Shown here: piece after piece, positions 35,801-46,848 of the stretch | How the letters are laid out: each line of letters starts with the position of its first letter | How positions within the stretch are numbered: the stretch's first letter is position 1 | NCBI RefSeq assembly: GCF_000002865.3 | Contig: NW_001865039.1 | Span: forward strand, 3,380,444 to 3,444,443 | Direction: 5' to 3' | Source of the DNA: Monosiga brevicollis MX1 | Lineage: Eukaryota > Opisthokonta > Choanoflagellata > Craspedida > Salpingoecidae | Length of the DNA stretch: 64,000 bases | Notes under the pieces: generated by a model | The model's input: the letters and a program-made list of their open reading frames with translations, nothing else | What the model was told of the DNA's origin: nothing | Database searches by the model: none | Program-made: the position numbers and the translations under genes

Positions 35801-37224
35801 CCATTCAACTACAGCACCGTTGAGAACAAGGAAGGTCAGACAGCAGCCAAGCAAGGAGCAAAAGGATTTGCAAGCGCGGACGGGGAGTGAAGACGCGTTG
35901 TGGCCAGCAAAGTTACCTCAACAATGGGCAGCGCTGCCGAAGAGGCGCGTTCAAGCACGACGCGATGACTTTGGGTGGCATTGAAGGAGGCGGGGCTGGG
36001 AGCCGCGGCGCAGACATTGGTCAAGTCCGAGGCAGGTTCCATGTAGACTTCGTATTGGATCCAGAAGAGGCTGTTTGAAGCAGTGTCTTTGGGTCGAAGC
36101 GGCACTTCGGGGAGAATTTCGATGCGAGAAGCCGTTGCAGGTACGCGCACGCTGTTTGGGCGGCCGCAGTCTGGGGTGGGAGCAGGCGTGAGTGTACCTG
36201 TCCCAGTATAGATGCGCAGGTCAGTGATGTTGAAGGTGGCGGGAGTTTGAGGCTGGCAGTAGACGCGAACGTGCTCGCTGTTTCGGCAATTCTCGTTGCC
36301 AAAGGCAAGAAAGGCACACGCATCGAGGGTGCTTTCGGTGCCCGAACAGGCAGTCTCCACAAGGTCAAGATTGAAGATGTCCGAGTCGGTGGTGATGCTT
36401 GTGGTAAAGGTGGAGGTGGCGGTTGTGGCGTTGGTATATCCGAGGTTGCGGCAGGCCACCACGGCAACATTGTTATTGAAATTGTCGTCACAAACGCCAT
36501 GCCAAGCCCCAAAGGCATACAGCTCGAGCGTCAGGTCCACTGGAGACTGCCGAACCTGGCCAGCGGCGCAATCGACACGAACGTGGTCGTTGAGGCCGCA
36601 GTCTTCATCACCGAGCGCGTTTTGAGAGCAGATGGCCAGGGTGTCCTCGTTGCCGGAGCAGGCGAGGTTGTCAGCGCCAAAGACGCTCGAGTTGCCGGTG
36701 ATGCCAGTTGTATAGCCGGGGGCGCGGGCGTCAAGGCCAAGAGTGCGGCAAGCCACGGTGGCATCGGCGCGGTCAAAGCTGTCATCACAGACGCCGAGCC
36801 AGCGGCCATCATAATTGATTTGGAGGTATTGCCCAGGCAATTGACGATAATCGATGCAGACGGCACGCACGTGCTCGCCCGAGCTGCAGTCATGGTCGGA
36901 ACGATAAAAGCAATCGGTCAGATCGGTCTCAGTGCCAATGCAGTTGACGTTGTCCATAAAATAGGTCGTGCCACCGACAATGGTGGGGACGTAGCGAACA
37001 CCGGTGGTGGGGAGGCCGAGCATGCGACAGGCCACGCGAGCCTCTTCGTAATTGAAGTTATCATCGCACACGCCACCCCAAGTCGTGCCGTTGTCCAAGG
37101 AAATTTCGAGGTAGCCCCGGGTCTGGCGAACTTGGCTTGCCGCGGTCGACAGATCTAGCAGGGCCAAGGCTATGATCAGTAGACCCCACTGTAAAGTAGA
37201 GAAATGGCGCAGGCTTGGCGCCAT
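23498..37224 (-). CDS. Giant receptor tyrosine kinase: signal peptide, 3 SRCR, reelin-like repeats, EGF, Thr stalk, SEA-like, TM, kinase
   Basis: A single-pass receptor of roughly 3,700 residues. It starts MAPSLRHFS (37224; an in-frame Met lies nine codons upstream) with a hydrophobic signal peptide ending near STAAS. Three SRCR domains follow (about 36240-37140; [27 protein letters not shown]). Then come about eleven beta-sandwich modules bearing Asp-box motifs ([26 protein letters not shown]), with EGF modules between pairs, as in reelin repeats (about 28100-35600). EGF, sushi-like and calcium-binding EGF modules lie at 27100-27990. A Thr-rich stalk and a SEA-like domain precede the membrane segment [19 protein letters not shown] (about 26030-26095) and basic stop RRR. 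The kinase spans 25840 to about 24130: [38 protein letters not shown]. The tail has several Tyr sites, including NPVYDSNY, and ends at 23498. The core catalytic residues are all present. Ligand unknown. Confidence 0.87.
26674..27083 (-). repeat. Poly-threonine mucin-like stalk in the RTK ectodomain
   Basis: About 135 codons, almost all Thr with a few Ala, Val, Pro, Met and Ile, lie between the last EGF module and the SEA-like domain. The codons mix ACT, ACG, ACA and ACC instead of one repeated triplet. Such stalks are usually O-glycosylated and hold the ectodomain away from the membrane. The opposite-strand poly-Val frame is an artefact of this tract. Confidence 0.9.
28470..28560 (-). repeat. 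T-rich (GTTTTT)n intronic tract in the RTK gene
   Basis: On the plus strand the sequence is aacaaaaac-type repeats, so the sense strand is T-rich. Very similar tracts occur in two other introns of the same gene, at about 29390-29450 and 33545-33600. They interrupt the reelin-like modules and are removed by splicing. Confidence 0.75.
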
Positions 37225-37810
37225 GGCGAGGGTGAAATGGTCGGACGTCAAAAATCGCCTCTTCGGGGGAGAAGTTCAGAAAGTGGATTTGAGACGCAGC
37301 TACAAGCAAGCAAGCTGTGCTGTGGTGTGCTGTGGTGTGCTGTGCTGCACTGGCTGGCTGGCAGGGGTTTATGCACTGTGCAGCATGCCGTCAGCTGCCT
37401 GCAAACGTGTCTTGATTGGGCAGAAGAAGCAAGGTTGGAAATCAATGCAGCGTGGGCGGGAAAGCAGGAAAATGCCGACGGCTTGTTTGTGCAGGCACAG
37501 TAAGCGCCTGGCGCCAGCGATGTTCGACCAACAAGGCAGCCCGCCTTGACCAAGAAGGACGATCAGCTCCGTTTGTGACACGTCCAGGCCCAGCGGAGCG
37601 CGCTACAATACGGCAGCGCCCAGATGATGAGAGTTGCGCGCAAGAACGTCAGCAAACTCGATCCTGCCAAAAAAAAGAAAAGTCCAGCCCACGACAACCC
37701 CACGACCACGACCACGACGCCCAGCCAGCAGACGAGCAAGTCAACCCCGTGCCGCGTCCCAAACACGGCCCGCCCCTTTGATCCGTTCGCCCCCCCCGTG
37801 CCGTTCATCA

Positions 37811-37815
<5 letters not shown>

Positions 37816-37863
<48 letters not shown>

Positions 37864-37898
37864 TTTCTCTCTCTTCTCTCTCTCTCTCTCTCTCTCTC
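37816..37898. repeat. (CT)n/(CA)n microsatellite
   Basis: About 16 CT units, seven CA units and a second broken CT run lie about 600 bp upstream of the RTK start codon. Confidence 0.95.
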
Positions 37899-38073
37899 AC
37901 CTCTTTGTGGAAGAATATGCCGTCGTCCTCCTGGTTCTCTCTCTGTGACGTTGTGTGGCTAAACAGCTATTCTCTGGATTTGGCTTTCTTTCTTCGTTCT
38001 GGCGGGGCCTTTCTCTACTTTATGCCAACTCTTTGACGTTTTCTCTTTCTTTTGTTTTGTTTGTCGATGTGTC

Positions 38074-38107
<34 letters not shown>

Positions 38108-38795
38108 ACCTGTTGCGCTTGCCCGCCTCGTTTGGGCGGCGGCCTCGCCCTCTCCTCTCTCTCTCTCTATCTCGTCTCGTCTGCCCTCGTTCCTCGGCCG
38201 TCATTGGATTCGCGTGCCATGATCCACACCGCTGGATCAAGAGCCATCATCTTTGGCTTTGGCATTATTGACTATGGGAGAGAGTCAGAGGTGGGGAGGC
38301 TGGCGGCGGCGTTCGCTCTGGAGCCCGCGTACCCGGTTTGCCTGATTGACGGCAATACGACCAGCGTGGAGAGCGGGGTTGTATCATCCAAAGCATCCGT
38401 TGTCGGGACCAGGGACGGCGGATGGGTGAGATTCATCAACGCCCCAAGCGGCTGTGGGGGATTTTTGTTTGGCAAACCAGTGACCATTATTCTTATGTCC
38501 GTTGAAGCGTCGGTCGCCCTTGGTTGCCTTTCTCATCGGGATGAGGTTGAAACTTGGTGCTCACACGTTTGCCGTTAAACCCGCAGGCGACTGGTCGCCT
38601 GGCTGGCACTTGATGGATCGCTCGACCCCCGCAGCCCCACAGCCTGGCAGATGCGCAGGGGCGCATATAGGGGGCGGGGGCGGATTTTCCTTCAAAACCT
38701 TTGAGCGCGGAGCTATGAGCGCGTGTAATTATAATATAAGTCATGTCCCGCATTTGACGGAAACCACTATCACTCTTCTCTCCGTTTTTTTCTTG

Positions 38796-38796
<1 letters not shown>

Positions 38797-38838
<42 letters not shown>
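38797..38838. repeat. (CA)n microsatellite
   Basis: About 21 CA units, some 480 bp upstream of the SH3-SH2-BTB-TLDc start codon. Confidence 0.95.
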
Positions 38839-38840
<2 letters not shown>

Positions 38841-39317
38841 GCGACAAAGCAAAGGATAGGCAATGTACTCCTTCCTATCCCACCCAGCAGCGTCATCAGC
38901 GCTGCTTGCTTCGACCGCAAATCAAATGGCATCCGAATCTCATGCATCATCGTCTGTGATCCAGGGGCCCACTCTTCACCATCAACAAGAGCAATGTTGA
39001 CCAAAAGTCTGCCAAGTCACCGCCGTCGTGACCGCCGCTGCCGCTGCCATTGCGCTGCATTCACTGCCGCTGCGCGCACCCTCAATTCCCACGAAACCCA
39101 TACCAAACCCATACAATGCACCACAACCTCCCACAAACGTAACACACACGAACTCACGCTCTTCTCATCCTAGTTAATTTTCGAACAGCGCGGTTTACTT
39201 CCGAGAAGACGGCTCTCACTACCAAATGTAGTGCTTGGAACAAATCACAGCAGGCGAAACAAGTGAATAGATTTCATCTTGGGGGCAGGGCGGATCGGAC
39301 TTTTGAGCTCTGCAGCG

Positions 39318-42300
39318 ATGGCGGCGGCGGCGGCGGTGGAGGTGGGCGTGGTGTATCGGGTGGAGCGCGCCTTTACGTCCGGAGCGGACGATGAGATCGA
39401 TCTCAAGCCGAGCGCCAAGGTTATGTTTGTGGCGGTACGTTCAGTGTGATGGCTCGAACTTCAGCTCCACAGCACCCCCTCCCTCTTGGGGCTCCGCCCA
39501 TTGACACCTCCTGAACCCGAAGTCGGCGCCTCTGACCATGGCCCTCGTTCCACATGAAAATAGGAAAACACCCTGTCACCATCTTGGTGGCAAGTGTGCA
39601 CGCCTCGAGGCACGACCGGCTTTGTCCCCCGCTCGCACCTCTCCAATGGTCCCATTGGCAAGGGCAAGGTGCCCGCTCAAGTGACCCGCCTGAACATGCA
39701 CGGTGAGACCTCATGCGCGCCAGGCCCTTCACACAGACACATCTTGTTGCCTGGGAACTCCGTGCCCCAACGACTTGGCTGGTGATGACACCCACCTCTG
39801 ACCAACTCAATCCTGCCCGTTTGAATACCATTCGACTCGCAGCTAAACCAGTCGTGGGTGCTGAATCCTGGGAACGCCCCCAGACGCCCCGCCTCAGTCT
39901 TGAACCACAGATTAGTCAGGCTTCATGGTATCTCGGTGCTGCCGACAAGCTTCGCGTATGTTTTTCAAGGACTGGTCTTCAAACCCGTTGCTCCTTCATC
40001 CCTCGGCCCGCTCACCAACACGCTCATGCCGTCATGCCCTTCCACAGGTAAAAGCGTGCGCCCGCATCATCAAGGACCAAGCCCCCGAAGGCGCCTTTCT
40101 CATGCGCATCCCCGACAAGCGCTCAGAAGGTTACGCCATTTCTGTCAAAGTACGGGCAGTATTCAAGTATCCAGAAGCGATGCTCACTCGTATCAGTGTT
40201 GCGTCCGCCCCATCTTTCCATCCACCTGCTCACGGGTGCCCCATTCGCTCAGACGAGCCCGCAAAAATTGCAAAACTTTCTCATTACTTGCCGTGACGAT
40301 GCGTTTGTCCTCGGTGAGCTCTCTGCTCTTTGCTCGGGTATAAAGTGCACAACGCTACTCATGGTCTCATCACTTCACCCGCGCCTCTCCCCCATCAGGT
40401 CGCCACGAAGCCAGCACCATGCTTGAGCTCCTTCACATTCTTGCCACCGATGGGACATCCCTTCCCGTGCCCCTCCAACTGGTAAATCTTCTTCCCTACT
40501 CCAGGAAAAAAGCCTACCCACACACCTCCTTCTTTCTCTGGTTTTTAGGCGCTGGTCACAATCGCTCATTGTCATCGCAGGAGTACACACTGGATCTCCA
40601 GGCCGTTGAAACGATGATGACCAAGCTCCGGGACAGGTACATGCTTGATGGAAGGCAGTCGACATATCCAAAGGTTGCTCAGGTCCACATGTATTCTGAC
40701 ACCCTGCGTTATTCATGTGGCCTCGATGCACCAGGCGTAATTCCATTACTAGTGTGGCTACGGAGGGCAGCGAGGTATGCATGCTGTCATGTACCAGAGG
40801 GCCCAGTCTTAGAAAAAGGCCACCCCCGTCTCAAAGAATAACCATGATTCGATGCTCTTGTGTCGTGGGACAGATGGGCTCACGGCGAGGCAGTATGGCG
40901 CGTCGTCACAACCGCCAGCGAGCTGGCTTGGACCAGCTCTTCAAAAACACAGAAAGGCGCGATAGTGGCGCCAGCTCGACGCAACCCCTGGAGGTGAGCC
41001 TTTTCCACCTGCTTCCAAGAGCAGTTTGGTATCACTGCATGTCATTCCCCCCGGCCTTTTTTATTCGCAAATCTACTTGGTCAGGCTTGGTATTCTCACC
41101 GATTATCATTCTGGGACTGAACATGGTGGTTTCGCTGCAGCGCGAGGGTAGCCGGCGGCCTGACGGTGTTCGCTCAAGTCCTTTTGTAACCACTGCCGAA
41201 GCCGATGCCCTGGTGAGTCCTACAAGGCAATTTGCGCGGTCGGTAGCTCGCGAAACTCACTGGTTGCACTGTGCTTGGCAGGATCATGCAAAGGCCACCG
41301 GCAACATGAGTTTGGCCGCGATTGCAGCGCTCGCCCACAAGGACGGCAGCTATGTGACCCTAGCTGAGCTGCAAGCCATTACGGCCGATACCATGACCGA
41401 TCACCAGTTGCATTGTCTTTGCGCTGGCCAAAGCGTCTTCTTCGAACGTAAAACCATGCGCGAAATATCCAAAGTCGTCAAAGCCAAGGCTCGCGTACGT
41501 CTCTTGCTTGCCAGCCAAACCCGATCCCTCCTCGTCAGTTTTGATGGCTGAACTCGAATTCACTGGCACTGTCGTCTGTCACAGGCTGAGTTGCAGGCAC
41601 GCCTCGACAAGCGACCCAACATTTCGATCTACGAAGAAGCACGCGCTTGGGCTATGGCTCAGGTGCGACTGCCAGCGACAAATTAGCTCGACTTGAATGT
41701 TGTTTTTTTATTCGTGGTTTTTGTTCTATGGCTCAGCTGTGCCACACATCTGACCCTTTGCGATTCAAACTCGTAGGGAGACGTGACGCCACAAGCAGTA
41801 TCGGCGGGTGAGCAGGATGAGTTTGAACCAGCCAGCGAGCCGCCCACGCGCCCCGGCTCTGCCATGTCATCCGGGCCTGCCGTGGTACATGGAGCTGGTC
41901 CGACCGTGGCACCAAGCTTTCTCTCTTCACCTGAGGGATCGCCACCTGCCACTACCATGGCCACTTTTCATATCCCGCCTCCGCCAAGCACGCCGCCCCC
42001 ACCCAACGACAATGACGTTGCACTCAGCTACGGCACACCATTGGTGGAGGTGGCGCCGGGTCTGGATGCTCCACGGCGCACCAGTTTTTCATGGTCCATG
42101 CTCGCGAATAATGCGCCAACTGTCCGCAACACCGACTCGACTAGCCAGGATCACGTCAACCCTTCGGCCATCGAGAGGGAGGAGGACGTTGCGATTCCGC
42201 CACCCCCAGCCTTTGACGACCCGTCACAGGACGTTGACATGTACACGGACACCGTAGTTCCTCCTCGATCAGAGCCCCTCTTTTTGGATGCACGGGGCGA

Positions 42301-44655
42301 TTTTGGTGCGTCCTTGCCCTCTGCTCAGCACCTTTGCATTGATTCTTTATACATGCATGAACCAGTGCTCATTGGCGGCCCCGGAACACCACCGTGGGCT
42401 GCCCAGCTCTTCCTGACCACCTGCTCATGTCTTGGCCGCTCCCCGAATCGACTCGTGCCGTTCACTCTTAGACGTGTTTGCCATGGCTTATGCGCTGGAC
42501 AGTTCCCTGCCCACAATGGCTCCAACCCCAAACGACATTGCGGAGCTCTCCACTGTGCGCCGCTCATCGTCGTATCGCCCTACCTCGGCCTCAACCCCGC
42601 GCAAGCCCAGCGGGCAGCGGTTCGGCCGTCGACCTTCGTCCATTGCAGACCCAACGGAGCCGGCCGATCACGGACCATCATCCATGCCCGACGTACATGA
42701 CAATGACTTGGTCCTGGCACCCATGCCTTCTCGAGCATCACTATTAGAGGCAGACTTGGATGCGCGCCGTCGCTCGCAAGCGGGCCTCCGGCAGCGGCTC
42801 AAGTCCTCAGACGACTTTGTTGGCCGGGCCCGATGGAACACCTTGTCCGAGCGGGAAGAAGAGGAAACCCGCTCTCATGATGCCAAGGCAGAGGCGTCGC
42901 GTACTTTTGAATATGTGCACCTGCTCTGTGCAGATAGTGTCAAGGTCCGGGCGCGCCGTGACCTGCTCCAACACACCAAAGCGACTTCGCCACTGCACAC
43001 CGCGTCCGTGGACGAGGTCCTGCATGTCGAAAGCGCTGATAGCGCAGCGGTCAAGGCGGTCCTGGACGTCATGGAGCGTCTGGATGCCAACGATCTGCTG
43101 CCGACGCCACCGGATGATCAACCGCTGCTTGTGCGTGTGGCCCATGCTTGGCCCTTGCGCCTGTGGCCTTTTTGCTCTGAGCACGGCTTGGCCCTGGTCC
43201 AGGATGCCATCATCGACACGGTGGTGGCCGATCTGCATGTTGGTAACGCACTGTACTATTTTGAGCTGGCCTCGCGGCTAGGTCTGACAGAAATTCAAGA
43301 TGCAGCCCAACGTCTGGTGGAGACTTTTCCGAGCGTGATCTTTACGCAACCCGGCGCCTTTAATGTGTCAGAGCAATGCTTGGCGCGCCTGGTGCAATCT
43401 GACTTGCTGGCTCTCAGTGAAGTGGCCGTGTGGCACCTTGTCACGCAGTGGGGTCTTTTTCACGCAGGCATCTCGAGGACAGATTGTCTCAGCCCACAGG
43501 TCAACTGGACGACACAGAGCTCGTCAGCCGAGGCACTGGGCCAGGATCAACACATGCGTGCCGTTGCCGTGGAGGGGGCACGTGATTTGCTGGGCCTCTC
43601 GGACTCTGCACAAGACCTGCTGCGTCAGTCGTTGGCCGGCATCTTGGGCAAGCTGCGCTTGCTCGTGTTGGAAGAGGCTTTTTGTCACGAGGTAGTCTTT
43701 GCATCTAATCTGTTGGGGCCGGAGCTAACCCAAGAGGTGCAGGATCACCACACGGGCCGTGTTGGGCTCCCAGTGGATCACATCTACTTGCGCCCGCGCT
43801 TGGGCATGCACCCCTTTGCGCAAAGCGCCATTCTGTCTGAGGAACAAGGACGCATGTTGCACTCCTGGGCGGGGCAGCCGCATTTGAAATGGCGACGTCT
43901 GTTTAGCGCGCATGCTGCCAGCGTCAATCCCGAGGACGCTGGTTTTGCTGCAGATGACTTCAACTCGCTGTGTGGGGGTCGTCGCCCCACCTATGTGGTC
44001 ATTGAGGCTACCAATGGTCTTGTGTTTGGGGGCTATACGCCATGCGCGTGGCATGTACGGGACGAACGCCACTTGCCCTTGGCCTATGCGCCATTGTCGG
44101 TACGCAGCCAAGGACATCGCGATGCTGCCTACCATGTGCGGTTACTGAACCAAGCCGGCCTCAATTCCTTCTTGTTTTCATTGGTCAACACTCGGCAAAC
44201 AGCACCACAACGCGCTTTTGCCATCGACCCCGGTGCCGCTGTGCGGCCTGCCGTCCATACGGGTCCTCACTTTGGCGGGGCTTCTCACCTTCTTCCCGAT
44301 CTTTGCGTTGGCAATGGCTGCACCGAAACCACTGGGTAGGTGTGACCCCATCCCACTTTTCGCCCTCACAACCTTGGTGTCGATGCTAATGGCGCACGTG
44401 TGCCAAGTAGGTCTGTCTGTCACTATCCACAGGCCTATCGTGGCATGGATCTTACGCCGAACGAACTCACAGGTGAGTGAGGAGACCACTTGCGATGTGC
44501 TTTTTTTTTTTTTTTTTTTTTTTTTCGTTTCGCATCTATCCTCGCAGGCACTCATCGACACCTTTTTGAATAACGCAGGAGGGACGACTTTCCAGGTCCA
44601 GCGACTTGAGGTCTTTGGCCTGGATTCATGTGGCGCTGGAATTAGTGATGTGTAG
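39318..44655 (+). CDS. SH3-SH2-proline-rich-BTB/BACK-TLDc adaptor protein
   Basis: A cytosolic scaffold of roughly 1,250 residues in about 15 exons. The start MAAAAAVEVG (39318) is followed by an SH3 domain with VYRVERAF, WWQVC and TTGFVPRSHL. The SH2 domain (about 39840-40480) has SWYLGAADKL, phosphotyrosine Arg in GAFLMR, GYAISVK, NFLITC and MLELLHIL. A charged, helical linker (40590-41670) leads to a proline-rich, disordered region (41778-42305) with FHIPPPPSTPPPP, a plausible SH3 ligand. The long exon from 42472 encodes a divergent BTB fold (YVHLLCADSVKVRARRD), a BACK region (FNVSEQCLARLVQSDLLALSE), then a TLDc domain (FNSLCGGRRPTYVVIEA, VFGGYTPCAWH, FLFSLVN, GPHFGG, and VQRLEVFGLD in the last exon). 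The stop is at 44653. The join at 42305/42472 agrees in phase (GATTTTG plus ACGTG gives DFDVFAM). Splitting into two genes at the internal Met (40875) is the main alternative. Confidence 0.78.
44502..44525 (+). repeat. T24 homopolymer in the last intron of the BTB-TLDc gene
   Basis: About 24 T lie upstream of the acceptor tcgcag that opens the terminal exon ALIDTFLNNAGG. It fits the pattern of sense-strand T runs in introns of this window. Confidence 0.9.
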
Positions 44656-45402
44656 CATGTTCCCCCCAATTCTAACCTGGTGGACGGACACTTGCTGCGT
44701 CGGGCTGCATCTCTCCGCCTCACAACTGGGGTGCTCAAGACTCCCTTTTTTTTATATGACAACTGAGCCTTCCTAAGTGATTTACAACATCATTGAAAGA
44801 CATCTTACTCTGGCTCTAGCTATATGACCACCTTACCAAGCAGCCTTGTCGGCCACAGAACAACGATATTGGGTGGTGCAGGCACGAATATTGAGTACAT
44901 TTGTAAAGGTGTTTTTGAGGATCGATTTTGACCTGCCTCTACATCGCAAAGGCATGCCTCTGCAAACGTGGGCCTCCACTAATGACCGGGGGCTGCCACA
45001 TGCGCAACAAGTGGTAGTGGCCGGGCCTCAAGAATCCTTGTCACGGCCAGTTTGGGGCGATGGGCCGAGAGAGAGAAAAAAAAGACCATGGTTTGGAGGG
45101 CAGCATCAACGAGTCCGCAAAAAGGCTGGTCCTGCAAATCTGAACAAACGAGGCTGGCTACCTCCGTGTGTCAACAGCTTCAGGCTGACACACCTCTCGG
45201 CCAAAAGCCAGACTCGAGAAGATAATCGTCACAGACAAAACTCAGGGGCGAGGAAGGCGCAGCCACGGCGGGAAAAAAAAGACGGTCGGAATCCTCTCAA
45301 AAAAAAAGAAAGAAAGAAGAAAGAACACGAGGGGAGGTGACGACATGGCGGAGCAGCCATGTCCGCAAAAGGAAAAAACTGGAAATGGGATTGACAGGGC
45401 GT
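44656..45402. other. Convergent intergenic region, no gene seen
   Basis: The stop of the BTB-TLDc gene and the stop of eIF1 face each other across about 750 bp. The content is A/G-rich (for example 45290-45330) with no family-like reading frame. It probably holds both 3' untranslated regions. Confidence 0.6.
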
Positions 45403-46410
45403 TTAGAAACCGTGCACCTTGATCTAAAGCAGCAGAGAATCGACACCCAAAGCCGGGCAGCCAACAAGGTCCTGTGAGCTCTATCAAAGGCTGAGCGACT
45501 CCCGCAAAAGTAACAAGCCCAGCTTGTCTCATATGATCAAGAGTCACGCTGACAAAAGATCAGGCATGGGCATGTATCGTCCCCCGCCCCCATCTTCTTG
45601 CGGGACCTTTGTCGACGACACCACAACGCAGAGGGAGGAGCTCAAGGGGGCACGCACCTGCTCCTTGCGGGCAATGCCGACACCCGAAAGGAACTCAAAG
45701 ACAGATTTGCGCTGATCACCCTGCAGCTGAATCACCTCTCCATATTCGGGGTGCGTGGACACGTTGCCGTTGCAGGCAAACTCCTTCTTAAAGGCCTTGA
45801 CCAGACGCTTTTGATCGTACTCGGGCGAAATGCCTTGCACGGTCGTCAGGGTCTTACGACCGCTGCGCTGCTGGATACTGTGGGCAGAGATCACGGTCAT
45901 GAGCGATTCCACAACTGCACGCCAGGTCTGTATTTGAGCGGTTGCAACAGCAGGCCCGTGCACGAGGGAGAGGCCAAAAAAAAAAAAAAAAGGATCAGGT
46001 TAGGTGAGCAACCGACCGGATGTGGATGAAGCCCTGCTGCACACCAGAGGTCTCATCCTCTATCGCGTCTGCCGCAAAGGGGTCTGCAACAAGGGGGCAA
46101 GGAGGAGGAAAGATCGAGGTCAGCCTCCAAGGCGTCGTAGGCGCAGCAGCAGAGCACCGGCCACAGAAAGCATTCATCATCTGCTGGCCTCGTCAAACGA
46201 AGAAGCAAGTCACACAAAGAGGCAGCGCGGCCCTTCCAAAGCAACCCCGAGATCACCGAGAGTGTCTACCCGTGCTCCCTAATGATGGTCAATCGCCAAA
46301 GGTCCCCCACCATCTCCCCGTCCCATCAGCCAACGGCAAAGGCGCTGCCATTCCTAGCCCATCTCTCTCTCTCTCGCACACACACACACACAGACCACGA
46401 GGCCTCATCG

Positions 46411-46462
<52 letters not shown>

Positions 46463-46522
46463 GCAAGATGTTCTTTTGTCTTGGGGGATCGCACCATTGC
46501 TCTGCAGGTTCTGGATCGACAT
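45403..46522 (-). CDS. EIF1: Translation initiation factor eIF1 (SUI1 family)
   Basis: eIF1 binds the 40S ribosomal subunit near the P site and enforces accurate start-codon choice. Four exons join exactly in phase: 46522-46495 (MSIQNLQSN), 46083-46017 (DPFAADAIEDET to GFIHIR), 45877-45658 (IQQRSGRKTLTTVQG to ARKEQ) and about 45425-45403 (IKVHGF, stop TAA). The product is about 110 residues, the normal family length. The core motifs RKTLTTVQG, FKKEFACNG and EYGEVIQLQGDQRK are close to the animal sequence. The first intron is unusually long for this locus (about 410 bp) and carries CA and CT microsatellites. The second intron has an A15 run on the plus strand (45976-45990), T on the sense strand. 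Confidence 0.97.
46364..46460. repeat. CT and (CA)n microsatellites in eIF1 intron 1
   Basis: A short CT run, about eight CA units, a 20-base spacer and a second run of about 24 CA units end about 35 bases from the splice donor of eIF1 exon 1. Confidence 0.93.
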
Positions 46523-46848
46523 CTCTGCGTTGAGGCTGTAGTAGGAAATGACAAGTATTTTCGAGTGATTTTTTGGTAGTTTAACTATTCAAATTCCTAC
46601 ACTCTAACTTCCCGCCTCACACTCAAACCCTCACTTTATCTGACAATGATAAGCACAGACTTTCTTTCGCAAAGATCAAGGTAATCGAACGATCCAAACA
46701 CATGATTCAGCCAGACAGCTAGCCAGCTAGCCAGCCAGCCAGCCAGCCAGGGCGGCCTGGCTCGGCATAAAAGAGAACAAGGCCCTCAGACCTTTGCGGC
46801 GTAACACTGATCATCCATCTGTAACGCACGACCCGTTGGCCAGCCAGG
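46523..46848. promoter_or_regulatory. Spacer between the MFS stop and the eIF1 start
   Basis: The eIF1 promoter and the 3' end of the transporter gene must share these 326 bp. An AT-rich stretch lies at 46545-46690 close to the eIF1 start. A CCAG/CTAG tetramer repeat covers about 46719-46750. No gene is seen. Confidence 0.5.

Larger units (their letters stand above)
37225..39317. promoter_or_regulatory. Divergent intergenic region between the RTK (-) and SH3-SH2-BTB-TLDc (+) genes
   Basis: Two phosphotyrosine-signalling genes are transcribed away from each other across 2.1 kb, so both promoters lie here. The region contains a CT/CA microsatellite (37816-37898), a short GT run (38083-38107) and a CA run (38797-38838). 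The longest frame (37955-38578) begins in low-complexity sequence and resembles no family. An AT-rich stretch at about 38728-38748 and the segment 39170-39260 are the least GC-rich parts. Confidence 0.5.

Noticed and set aside
37955-38578. 207-residue plus-strand frame in the RTK/adaptor divergent region
   Set aside because: The first half is low-complexity from repeats and the second half matches nothing known; coding status unsupported.
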